From: Methanospirillum hungatei
Lineage (GTDB): Archaea > Halobacteriota > Methanomicrobia > Methanomicrobiales > Methanospirillaceae
NCBI RefSeq assembly: GCF_020216685.1
Contig: NZ_JAIWNS010000168.1
Coordinates: 1 to 11,464, forward strand
Direction: 5' to 3'
DNA length: 11,464 nt
Numbering within the stretch: the first letter of the stretch is position 1; every line of letters starts with the position of its first letter. Below, piece after piece: positions 1 through 6,636 of this stretch. The notes below the pieces were generated by a model that saw only the letters and a list, made by a program, of their open reading frames with translations, did no database searches and was not told the DNA's origin. The position numbers and the translations under genes are program-made.

Positions 1-173
1 GAAATCTCTGTTATGTCAGGATATGTGATGGCTCTATTGACCGGTTTGCCCTGTCCACCGCGTCGTTCTGTAACTGGATGGCACTCGAGCATGCCGTTCT
101 GGGAAATATCGTCCCTGATTTCCCGGTTATAAATAAGAGTATGAACCTCTCGTATGCAGGGACCGATCTGTGA
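1..173 (+). CDS. Group 4 hydrogenase/NuoD-like large subunit, C-terminal fragment lacking Ni ligands
   Basis: Only the last 56 residues are present; the frame is open from base 3 to the TGA at 171-173. The tail reads FPVINKSMNLSYAGTDL. In energy-converting hydrogenase large subunits the corresponding tail is of the type SIDPCxSCT(D/E)R, where the two cysteines bind the Ni-Fe centre. Lining up S-M-N-L-S-Y-A-G-T-D with S-I-D-P-C-x-S-C-T-D puts Ser and Gly where the cysteines should be. The preceding stretch (ALSTASFCNWMALEHAVLG) fits the usual TPSFANLxAL region. The stop overlaps the start of the next gene, so the two are probably translationally coupled subunits of one membrane complex. I infer a hydrogenase-related protein that cannot bind nickel at this site; the N-terminal CxxC motif lies outside the window. 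The family call rests on a short tail plus the neighbour. Confidence 0.7.
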   Translation, partial: NLCYVRICDGSIDRFALSTASFCNWMALEHAVLGNIVPDFPVINKSMNLSYAGTDL

Positions 174-694
174 GGATGAATATGAATATTCTCTCATTTT
201 TACTCAAAAAACCAAAGGATGTCCTGGCATACACCCCGGACAGTGCTTTTGAATCAGCCGGAGTGATGCTCAAAGCGGAGATTGACCGGGTATTCGGGCA
301 TAGTATCGCGATCAGAGAGGTTGACTGTGGCAGTGATAATGCTGCAGAGATTGAACTTGCAAACCTCTCCGCTCCACACTATGATGTCGAACGGTTTGGG
401 ATAACCTTTGTAGCCTCGCCCCGGCATGCGGACATCCTTGCCGTCACCGGTGTGGTGACTCATGGGATGAAGGAGGCACTGATAAAGACCTACGAAGCAA
501 CTCCAGAACCAAAATTTGTCATTGCAGTCGGTGATGATGCCTGTACCGGCGGCATGTATATTGGAACCTATGCCGTCGTCGGTCCGGTGGATGCCGTGAT
601 CCCGGTTGACCTGAAGATCCCGGGAAATCCTCCGACACCGGCAGCCATCCTGGAAGGACTCCTGACGTTGATGAATGTGGCGAAAAAAAGATAA
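170..694 (+). CDS. NuoB/HycG-like small subunit without Fe-S cluster cysteines
   Basis: This 174-residue protein has the NuoB/HycG/EchC fold markers: a REVDCGSDNAAEIE block (residues 49-61), FVASPRHADIL (80-90), VTGVVT (92-97), TYEATPEPKFVIAVGD (107-122) and PVDLKIPGNPPTPAAILEG (145-163). In active relatives these blocks carry the proximal [4Fe-4S] ligands as SCNxCE, GDC and GCPP. Here the four positions are Asp56, Ala59, Asp123 and Asn153, so all four are lost. Two other cysteines (53 and 125) lie near the site but at non-ligand positions. The GTG start at 170 overlaps the upstream stop; an ATG at 182 preceded by GAGG (172-175) is an equally good start, giving 170 residues. The backbone is well conserved, so I infer a functional but redox-inactive subunit, not a decaying gene. 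A T-rich terminator follows the stop. Confidence 0.88.
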   Translation: MRMNMNILSFLLKKPKDVLAYTPDSAFESAGVMLKAEIDRVFGHSIAIREVDCGSDNAAEIELANLSAPHYDVERFGITFVASPRHADILAVTGVVTHGMKEALIKTYEATPEPKFVIAVGDDACTGGMYIGTYAVVGPVDAVIPVDLKIPGNPPTPAAILEGLLTLMNVAKKR

Positions 695-730
695 TTTATT
701 TTTTTATTTTCACATTCAAAAAAATTTAAT
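695..730. terminator. Bidirectional T-tract terminator between convergent genes
   Basis: The 36-base gap separates the plus-strand small-subunit gene from the minus-strand helicase gene. On the plus strand it has a T-rich run at about 696-710. On the minus strand it has a T7 run (A7 at 718-724 as written). Archaeal transcription commonly ends at oligo-T runs without a strong hairpin, so both genes can terminate here. Confidence 0.6.
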
Positions 731-2326
731 TCATTTATTAAAGCGTCTCTTCGGGATTTCAGACTGCTTTCTTCCCCGTTTTGCAACAAGTCTGATTCTC
801 CCTATCTGTGCACCGTTCAGGACATCGATGACCTCCTTGACTGAGGGTTCGGGGACATCAATATAGGTGGCTGTCTGACCGATCCTGATATTACCGATAT
901 CATTCTGGATGTTCCTGCCACTGTTTCTGACTATCTGCAGAATATCCCTGACCAGAATGCCGTCCTGCCTTCCTGCTGAAAGTCTGACGACTGCCTGTTC
1001 TCCCAGGTACTTCAGAAGATCATCCTCTTTTTCGGTTGCAATGCCTGCTGCAATCATCAGAAGAGAGGTTGCAAGAGCGACAGGGTCGGCACCTTCGGCA
1101 AGTTTCTCTTCTATCATCGGCCGACAGAACGTGAGGTCTCCGGTCTTCATCAGGGCATCGGCATCGGCAAGGGTGGTCGTCGCCTTCTTCCCGCCTATCT
1201 CACGAAGGGTCGGGATAGGGAGTGGTTCAGGCTCTGCACGGGTGCTCCGTCTGACATCCCGAAGTCTGTACCGCTCACGGGGGCTGACAAAGCTGATGGC
1301 ACGACCGGTACGTCCTGCCCGTGCCGTTCTCCCAATCCGGTGTACATAATACTCATCATCCTGGGGGAAGTCAAAGTTACAGACAAGGTCTATCTCTTCA
1401 ACATCAATCCCACGGGCAGCAACATCGGTGGCGATCAGGATCTCAAGCTGCCCCTTTCTGAATGCATTCATGACTTTGTCACGCTGGGCCTGTGCCATAC
1501 CGCCATGCAGTCCGTCGGCAAGGAACCCTTCTGCCTTAAGGGCGCTGGATACGGCGTCAACGGCAATCTGGGTATTACAAAAGATGATGGTCCGCTGAGG
1601 TTGGTAAAATTCAAGAACTCTGATGAGCGTATCTGCTTTTGCCGGTTCCCTGACTTCGATATAGTATTGTTCGATCTGCGGGACCGTCAGTTCCTGGTGG
1701 ACCATCTTGACATCGATGGGGTTTTTCTGGAAACGTCGGGAGATATCAAGGATTTCAGGAGGGAACGTTGCAGAGAGGATCACGGTCTGTCGTTCTTTTG
1801 GAATATGGGATAAAATCTCTTCGATATCTTCGCGAAAACCCATATCCAGCATCTGGTCTGCCTCATCAAGGACAACAAGGGAGACCGCATCAAGAAGGAG
1901 TGTCTTTCTTTTGATATGATCAATAACCCGCCCAGGTGTTCCAATGACTATCTGGACACCTCTTGACAAGGCCTTAATCTGTCGTTCAATAGGCTGGCCC
2001 CCGTACACAGGCAGGATTGATATCCCCTTTTTATGCATTGCCAGTTTATTGAGTTCTGTTCCTACCTGCACCGCCAGTTCTCTGCTTGGACAGAGGACAA
2101 TTGTCTGAACGTTCCGGTTAGCAGGCTGGCAGAGTTCGATTGCAGGGATACCAAACGCGGCAGTCTTACCAGTTCCGGTATATGCCTGTCCTGCTACATC
2201 ATTGCCGGCGAGAATTAATGGGATAACCTCTTGCTGTATTGGGGTTGGTTCTTCATATCCGATATCACGGATGGCTTTAATGATTCCAGGTGAAAGCTGG
2301 AGGTCTGAAAAAGAAGGTATTTCCAT
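731..2326 (-). CDS. DEAD-box ATP-dependent RNA helicase with DbpA-like C-terminal domain
   Basis: This 531-residue RNA-unwinding ATPase has every core motif in order: F6 plus the Q-motif region PTPIQ (27-31), motif I AYTGTGKT (48-55), PSREL (80-84), TPGR (130-133), the DEAD box (154-157), SAT (185-187), the ATDVAARGID block (299-308) and HRIGRTARAGR (329-339). The remaining 190 or so residues include a helical linker and a region at about 445-516 (RLSAGRQDGILVRDIL, then a YIDVPEP strand) typical of the DbpA/CsdA RRM-like RNA-binding domain, followed by a basic tail KRGRK...PKRR. Length and architecture match bacterial and archaeal CsdA/DeaD-type helicases. The ATG at 2326 has no ribosome site; a TATA-like box centred 27 bases upstream suggests a leaderless mRNA. 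Likely role is RNA remodelling, for example in ribosome assembly or cold adaptation; the specific RNA target cannot be read from the sequence. Confidence 0.95.
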   Translation of the reverse strand: MEIPSFSDLQLSPGIIKAIRDIGYEEPTPIQQEVIPLILAGNDVAGQAYTGTGKTAAFGIPAIELCQPANRNVQTIVLCPSRELAVQVGTELNKLAMHKKGISILPVYGGQPIERQIKALSRGVQIVIGTPGRVIDHIKRKTLLLDAVSLVVLDEADQMLDMGFREDIEEILSHIPKERQTVILSATFPPEILDISRRFQKNPIDVKMVHQELTVPQIEQYYIEVREPAKADTLIRVLEFYQPQRTIIFCNTQIAVDAVSSALKAEGFLADGLHGGMAQAQRDKVMNAFRKGQLEILIATDVAARGIDVEEIDLVCNFDFPQDDEYYVHRIGRTARAGRTGRAISFVSPRERYRLRDVRRSTRAEPEPLPIPTLREIGGKKATTTLADADALMKTGDLTFCRPMIEEKLAEGADPVALATSLLMIAAGIATEKEDDLLKYLGEQAVVRLSAGRQDGILVRDILQIVRNSGRNIQNDIGNIRIGQTATYIDVPEPSVKEVIDVLNGAQIGRIRLVAKRGRKQSEIPKRRFNK

Positions 2327-2349
2327 CGCATATTCTGCGTGTCATGGGG

Positions 2350-2356
2350 ATATAAG
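2350..2356 (-). promoter_or_regulatory. TATA-like box of the helicase gene
   Basis: Read on the minus strand the sequence is CTTATAT, inside GCTTATATCC. Its centre lies 27 bases before the A of the helicase ATG at 2326. Archaeal TATA boxes are normally centred about 26-27 bases before the transcription start, so transcription would begin at or next to the start codon. This agrees with the lack of a ribosome-binding site there. Confidence 0.55.
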
Positions 2357-2462
2357 CATAATGGTTTTGCTCTGAAAAACCTGGGTCTTAAACCGATATT
2401 ATCCCGCCGCTTTTTACCGGCTCTGGGATGTCGCGGAAAAATATACAGAAATGTGTTACTTT

Positions 2463-3008
2463 TCAGAGCAGGGTAATCAGCATCGCAACAACCCACGGAA
2501 TAATGAGGTTGTCATCGACGGGACTTAGGAGCTCGACACATCCGGCAACAAGTGAGATGAGCACCGCATACATCGGGGGCGAAATAAACAAGAGCAGGGC
2601 CGCCGTGATAATGACACCTCCAAGGAACCCTTCAAGGGTCTTTTTCTTCCATATCCGGTGCGTTCCAAACCGAATACCAAAGATTGTTGAAAATCCGTCC
2701 AGCACGGCAAGGACTGCAACCGATACGGCAGCGACAACCGGTGGGAAGAACATCAACGTTACGAGGGCACTGAATACAAAGAAGAATGCTCCCTTCCCAG
2801 GAAACTCTCCTTCACGCTCCATATGGTGAATGAGTGTGCTGATAAGCGGGATGGTATATCCTTTCATGCACAGGTCAATGAGGATAAGACCGATGTACAG
2901 GGAAAATCCGATGATCATGGCGGCATGATATGTCGGGAATATAAGGATTACACCGGCAACAAGGAGTCCGAATAACAGATGGGATGTCTTGCGCAGGTAC
3001 TCATTCAT
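2463..3008 (-). CDS. Dolichol/phytol kinase-like (CTP-dependent) membrane protein
   Basis: This hydrophobic protein has 181 residues and several membrane segments (about 10-25, 29-48, 73-90, 92-110, 131-157 and 168-181). Family motifs of the SEC59/VTE5/DGK1 polyprenol and lipid kinases are visible: an N-terminal RKTSH (6-10, the RKxxH motif), LDGFSTIFGIRFG (103-115) where relatives have GDxxAxxxGxxFG, KKKTLEG (121-127) and ELLSPVDDNLIIPW (159-172) where relatives end in xDDNxxIP. These enzymes phosphorylate a lipid alcohol, often with CTP. In an archaeon the substrate could be dolichol for glycosylation, or geranylgeraniol for lipid salvage; the sequence does not decide. It lies 96 bases after fdhB on the same strand. 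There is no ribosome site before the ATG. A weak CTTAAG box centred about 26 bases upstream hints at a leaderless transcript of its own. Confidence 0.8.
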   Translation of the reverse strand: MNEYLRKTSHLLFGLLVAGVILIFPTYHAAMIIGFSLYIGLILIDLCMKGYTIPLISTLIHHMEREGEFPGKGAFFFVFSALVTLMFFPPVVAAVSVAVLAVLDGFSTIFGIRFGTHRIWKKKTLEGFLGGVIITAALLLFISPPMYAVLISLVAGCVELLSPVDDNLIIPWVVAMLITLL

Positions 3009-3030
3009 ACGTACAGGATGTCTGCGAACA

Positions 3031-3038
3031 TCTTAAGG
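3031..3038 (-). promoter_or_regulatory. Possible TATA-like box of the lipid-kinase gene
   Basis: On the minus strand the sequence is CCTTAAGA, centred about 26-27 bases before the ATG at 3008. That is the spacing expected if transcription starts at the ATG. The box is a poor match to TTTATATA. A small dyad, GATGT (3017-3021) and ACATC (3028-3032), lies between it and the gene. Confidence 0.3.
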
Positions 3039-3041
3039 TGA

Positions 3042-3070
3042 TCCCTGTCCGGGGGTTCCCCCGGTAGGGA
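3042..3070. repeat. Strong G/C stem-loop between fdhB and the lipid-kinase gene
   Basis: A 7-base perfect inverted repeat, CCGGGGG (3049-3055) and CCCCCGG (3058-3064), is extended outward by TCCCT (3042-3046) and AGGGA (3066-3070) across a 2/1-base bulge. Together they make a 12-pair hairpin. On the minus strand a T6 run (3070-3075) and a T5 run (within 3085-3100) lie between the fdhB stop and this hairpin. It may be the 3'-end structure of the fdhAB mRNA, or an operator just upstream of the kinase promoter. Confidence 0.6.
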
Positions 3071-3104
3071 AAAAAGGCTGGTTTTGCGAAAAATGTGGGG
3101 ATGA

Positions 3105-4349
3105 TTACTCATCCTTGAATATGTTGATATAGATGGAATCGGTTCCGGTTGCATCAAGCCGGGCCCGCTCTGCCTTCTCCTCAACAAATGCGTGGATTGG
3201 CGGAGTCATGTCAATACCCGGTGTGTGCTTGAACTGCTTCTCAATCTCAACCTGCTGGGAGTGCATGAAGAGTGCATTCCGGATATCCATCGAACAGAGT
3301 TCCTCACACTGACCACAGTTGATACAGGAGTCAGAGATGTGTGCGAACCTGATCAGGTGGAACATAAAGCCTGGCGGGAGCTGTCCCGGAGTGATATACC
3401 AGGGCTTCTTGGTTGAACACTCAACACAGTAACAGATCGGACAGTTCTCTACACAGGCATAACACTTGATACACTTTGATGTCTCGTCCATCAGGAGTTT
3501 TAAGCGGTCCTTGCCTTTGCCGAGTGATGCAAAGTCTTTCTCACGCCACTCGTCACCGAGTTTGAGCATGGCCTTCTCAACCTTGCCACGGATCTCGATA
3601 CCCTTTGGATCGGCTGCGGCAACTTCGACAGCACCCTTTGCCTGTGCATCGGAGAGGAGCTTTGCACCCTTCTCTGAACAGACTTCGATAAAGGTTGCCT
3701 TTCCTGCCTTGTCACCAATGACTCCCCAGTTACCGCATGCAAGATCTGCCTGGCGGGGGATTTTCATCTTACAGCGGCGGCAGTTGGACCGGCGTCCGAA
3801 CCCTTCTTCTTCAAGTTCATCAATCTTGATTCCCTTGTGTCCGCCTTCGTACTCGATGATGAACTGACCCTTGTCGATCTCTTCCTTGTGAACGGTGTCA
3901 GGGTCAACGCCGAACTTCTCAGCGATCATCTTCCGGGCACCAACCGGGCTTACCGATCCACCACAGTTGACCCCGATCATGACGATATTGTCAAGGTTCA
4001 CCTGGTTTCTCTTTGCAAGCTCGTAAAAGGCCATGACGTCACAACCCTTGCAGGTTACGGCGATCTTCATGCCCTTTGCACCGTCGGCATAGTTCTTTAA
4101 GATCTTTGGAAGCAGGAGCGTTCCACAGTGCAGGGACCCTGCGGTGGATGCTACCTCTGCCGGATCGGTGATGAATGCCGGAACTGCATCATAGATATCC
4201 TGGCCTTTTCTGACGGCGAGGACCGCGTCTACAAACTTACTTTCCAGTGCATATTTGAGGAGTGCAGTGACTGCTCCACCGCATTCTCCCTTCTCGAGGA
4301 TCTCTTTGTCTTTTGCCCAGACATAGCTCATATCGCCTTTTGCTGCCAT
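3105..4349 (-). CDS. fdhB: F420-dependent formate dehydrogenase, beta subunit
   Basis: FdhB takes electrons from the alpha subunit and passes them through Fe-S clusters and FAD to coenzyme F420, in the cytoplasm. The 414-residue length is usual for FdhB of the FrhB/FdhB family. The N-terminal region has GECGGAVTALLKYAL (21-35), TCKGCDV (99-105), GVNCGGSVSP (126-135) and a cysteine-rich RRSNCRRCKMK...ACGNWG (186-209), all typical of the F420-reducing domain. Two ferredoxin-like motifs follow: C293-C296-C299-C303P and C342-C345-C348-C352. The ATG at 4349 has AGGAGG (4357-4362) 7 bases upstream. It begins only 2 bases after the fdhA stop, and its ribosome site lies within the last fdhA codons, so the two subunits are co-translated. 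T runs and a hairpin follow its stop. Confidence 0.96.
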   Translation of the reverse strand: MAAKGDMSYVWAKDKEILEKGECGGAVTALLKYALESKFVDAVLAVRKGQDIYDAVPAFITDPAEVASTAGSLHCGTLLLPKILKNYADGAKGMKIAVTCKGCDVMAFYELAKRNQVNLDNIVMIGVNCGGSVSPVGARKMIAEKFGVDPDTVHKEEIDKGQFIIEYEGGHKGIKIDELEEEGFGRRSNCRRCKMKIPRQADLACGNWGVIGDKAGKATFIEVCSEKGAKLLSDAQAKGAVEVAAADPKGIEIRGKVEKAMLKLGDEWREKDFASLGKGKDRLKLLMDETSKCIKCYACVENCPICYCVECSTKKPWYITPGQLPPGFMFHLIRFAHISDSCINCGQCEELCSMDIRNALFMHSQQVEIEKQFKHTPGIDMTPPIHAFVEEKAERARLDATGTDSIYINIFKDE

Positions 4350-4351
4350 GT

Positions 4352-6418
4352 TCAGGCCTCCTGTATCTTCTCAACGCGAACCGCACAAGCCTTGGACTCC
4401 GGAATCTTTGCGATCGGGTCAAGTGCATTGATGGTCAGCATGTTTGCGGCACATTCGACGTAGTGGAATGGAATGAACATGACACCTGGCTTTATATTGT
4501 CAGTGACACGTGCAGTGATGGTGATCTCACCACGGCGGGTCTTTGCCTTGACCAGTTCCTTGTCCTTGATGCCAAGTTTCTGTGCGTCACCGGTGTTGAT
4601 CTCAATCCATCCGGTTGGCTCTTCACGCTCAAGGTCAACAGACCTGCGGGTCATGGTTCCGGTGTGCCACTGCCAGATGGAACGTCCGGTGGTCAGGACA
4701 TAGGGGTACTCTTCGTCCGGAACTTCTACCGGCCACTTGAACGGAATTGCGGTCATAAGACCCTTGCCGTCCGGCATACCAAACTTCTCGCCATGGAGAA
4801 TCGGGGTTCCGGGGTGTTCCTTGGTCGGGCAGGGCCAGTGGAGTGCTTCAGGCCGGTTCAGACGCTCGTAGGTCATTCCTGCGTAGGACGGGGTGAGTGA
4901 TGCCATCTCGTTGAAGACTTCTTCTGAGGTCTTCCATGGGAACTGGGCTCCATATCCCATTGCTGCTGCGATGGATGCGATGATCTCCCAGTCACCTTTT
5001 GCCTCTCCTGGCGGATCCTGTGCTTTTCTCCACATCTGGACACGGCGTTCGGTGGAGGTCTGGGTTCCGTCCTTCTCTGCATAACAGGCTGCCGGCAGAA
5101 CGACATCTGCAAACTCAGCCGTCTCGTTCAGGAAGATATCCTGGACAACCAGGAAGTCAAGGGTCTTGAGTGCATGCTCGACGTGGGTCAGGTCAGGGTC
5201 TGATATCATCGGGTTCTCACCCATGATGTAGAGACACTTGATCTCTCCAGGCTTTTCGGTCAGAACGTTCATAAGCGTGGTGACTTCGTACCCGTTCTCA
5301 CCTTTTGCAATGCCGTCAGGGAACTTCCATGCATCTGCGAACTTCTTCTGGGCTGCCTCATCAATGACCTTCTGGTATGCGGTGTAGACAACCGGCAGAC
5401 ATCCCATGTCACAGGCACCCTGCACATTGTTCTGTCCACGAAGTGCGTTCACACCGGTTCCCGGCCGGCCGAGGTTTCCGGTCAGCATCTGCAGGTTACC
5501 AACAGACTTGACGTTGTCAACTCCGGTGGTGTGCTGGGTGATACCCATGGAGTAGAGGATTGCAGTTGCTCCGGACTTTGCAATCCATTCTGCTGCAGTC
5601 TTTATCTGATCTACTGGAACCCCGGTGATAGATGATACATTCTCAAGGCTGTATTCGTCCTTCATGACCTCTTTCTTGAGTTCATCAAAGCCGTTGCAGC
5701 GTTTCTCAATGAAGTCCTTTGCTTCCCATCCGTTTCTGATGATCTCCTGCATCAAACCGTTAAAGAGGGCAACATCAGTTCCGGATCTGAACTGCAGGTA
5801 TAGGTCTGCCTGCTTTCCGGTTGCGGTCAGACGTGGGTCGGCATAGATGAATTTGGCACCTTTTGCCTTTGCCTGCATGACACGGCGTCCGATAAGCGGG
5901 TGGCATTCAAAGGTGTTTGAACCGATGATGAAGACACACTTTGACTCGGCGATATCACCGATGGAGTTGGTCATTGCACCGGATCCAAAGATGTTTGCAA
6001 GACCTGCGACTGTGGATGCATGGCAGAGACGGGCACAGTGATCAATGTGCTTGGTCTTGAGGACACCACGGGCAAACTTCATCATGGCGTAGTTGTCTTC
6101 GTTGGAGACACGTGCTGATGCAAGACAGGCACATTCATCAGGTTTGTAGGATTTGAACTTCTCTGCGATGAGCTTGAGTGCCTCATCCCAGGTTGCTTCT
6201 ACAAACTTTCCATCCTTCTTAATCAGTGGTTTTGTCAGTCGGTCCGGAGCGTTGATGAATTCATGCGCATAGGTCCCTTTCGGGCAGAGCTTTCCTTCAT
6301 TCACCGGAGAGCGGTGGTAGGGAGCAGTGCCTACAACCTTTCCGTCCTTTACCACGAGGTTAAAAGAACACCCGGTACCGCAGTACGGGCATGTAGTCTG
6401 GACATACTTGAGATCCAT
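4352..6418 (-). CDS. fdhA: Formate dehydrogenase, catalytic alpha subunit (Mo/W-pterin)
   Basis: FdhA oxidises formate to CO2 at a molybdenum or tungsten bis-pterin centre. The 688-residue length is normal for the methanogen enzyme. A [4Fe-4S] motif near the N-terminus uses C10, C13, C17 and C45 (CPYCGTGC, then KLCPKG). The active-site block IDHCARLCHASTVAGL (125-140) aligns with the E. coli FdhF segment that carries selenocysteine; here Cys132 is followed by His133, so this is a cysteine-type, not a selenocysteine, enzyme. The middle contains molybdopterin-family motifs such as NALRGQNNVQGACDMG and MGENPMISDPD. The C-terminal MGD-binding domain starts near VLTTGRSIWQWHTGTMTRR. The ATG at 6418 has GAGG (6426-6429) 7 bases upstream and a TATA-like box at 6455-6462. 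The choice of Mo or W cannot be told from sequence. Confidence 0.97.
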   Translation of the reverse strand: MDLKYVQTTCPYCGTGCSFNLVVKDGKVVGTAPYHRSPVNEGKLCPKGTYAHEFINAPDRLTKPLIKKDGKFVEATWDEALKLIAEKFKSYKPDECACLASARVSNEDNYAMMKFARGVLKTKHIDHCARLCHASTVAGLANIFGSGAMTNSIGDIAESKCVFIIGSNTFECHPLIGRRVMQAKAKGAKFIYADPRLTATGKQADLYLQFRSGTDVALFNGLMQEIIRNGWEAKDFIEKRCNGFDELKKEVMKDEYSLENVSSITGVPVDQIKTAAEWIAKSGATAILYSMGITQHTTGVDNVKSVGNLQMLTGNLGRPGTGVNALRGQNNVQGACDMGCLPVVYTAYQKVIDEAAQKKFADAWKFPDGIAKGENGYEVTTLMNVLTEKPGEIKCLYIMGENPMISDPDLTHVEHALKTLDFLVVQDIFLNETAEFADVVLPAACYAEKDGTQTSTERRVQMWRKAQDPPGEAKGDWEIIASIAAAMGYGAQFPWKTSEEVFNEMASLTPSYAGMTYERLNRPEALHWPCPTKEHPGTPILHGEKFGMPDGKGLMTAIPFKWPVEVPDEEYPYVLTTGRSIWQWHTGTMTRRSVDLEREEPTGWIEINTGDAQKLGIKDKELVKAKTRRGEITITARVTDNIKPGVMFIPFHYVECAANMLTINALDPIAKIPESKACAVRVEKIQEA

Positions 6419-6425
6419 TACGATT

Positions 6426-6462
6426 CCTCGGTAACAAAAGGTTCTGGATTGGGACTATTAAG
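6426..6462 (-). promoter_or_regulatory. fdhA promoter and ribosome-binding site
   Basis: On the minus strand a TATA-like CTTAATAG (6455-6462) is followed by GAGG (6426-6429), then 7 bases and the fdhA ATG. With the usual 26-base spacing, transcription would begin near 6432, giving a short leader that just includes the ribosome site. This suggests fdhAB has its own promoter, even though fdhC and the OB-fold gene lie upstream on the same strand. Confidence 0.45.
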
Positions 6463-6494
6463 TCTTGTGAAAAAATTCTCATTTTTGGTGATTA

Positions 6495-6509
6495 GAAGTG
6501 GGACACTTC
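6495..6509. repeat. Palindrome upstream of the fdhA promoter
   Basis: GAAGTG (6495-6500), a 3-base spacer and CACTTC (6504-6509) form a perfect inverted repeat about 35-50 bases upstream of the proposed fdhA TATA box. The rest of the gap between fdhA and the OB-fold gene (6419-6636, 218 bases) contains no convincing gene. It holds this palindrome, the promoter and a CCGG-bounded short repeat around 6527-6539. The palindrome could be a regulator site or be due to chance. Confidence 0.3.
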
Positions 6510-6636
6510 CACAAGAAGTTCTGGTGCCGGGAAAACCGGACCTGATCGGTAAAACAAGTCCTGCTAATTACCTGTGTTTGTCAACGATGAAGAAAAATGG
6601 TTCAGAGAATGGAAAAAACAGGGCGCACTGAAAGGT

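Noticed and set aside
909..1813. Long plus-strand open frames antisense to the helicase gene
   Set aside because: They lie entirely inside the helicase gene, have low-complexity Arg/Ser-rich translations, and lack ribosome sites or family motifs.
3192..4100. Plus-strand open frames opposite fdhB
   Set aside because: They are shadows of a securely identified gene; the translations show no recognisable domain.
4313..4900. A 195-codon plus-strand open frame spanning the fdhA/fdhB junction
   Set aside because: It runs antisense to two secure genes and has no ribosome site; its length comes from the codon bias of the opposite strand.
5980..6060. A selenocysteine codon in fdhA
   Set aside because: The active-site position reads as an ordinary cysteine codon, and there is no in-frame TGA in the gene.
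6263..6631. Plus-strand open frame across the fdhA promoter region
   Set aside because: It starts inside fdhA in antisense, has no family resemblance, and the gap is better explained by promoter elements.
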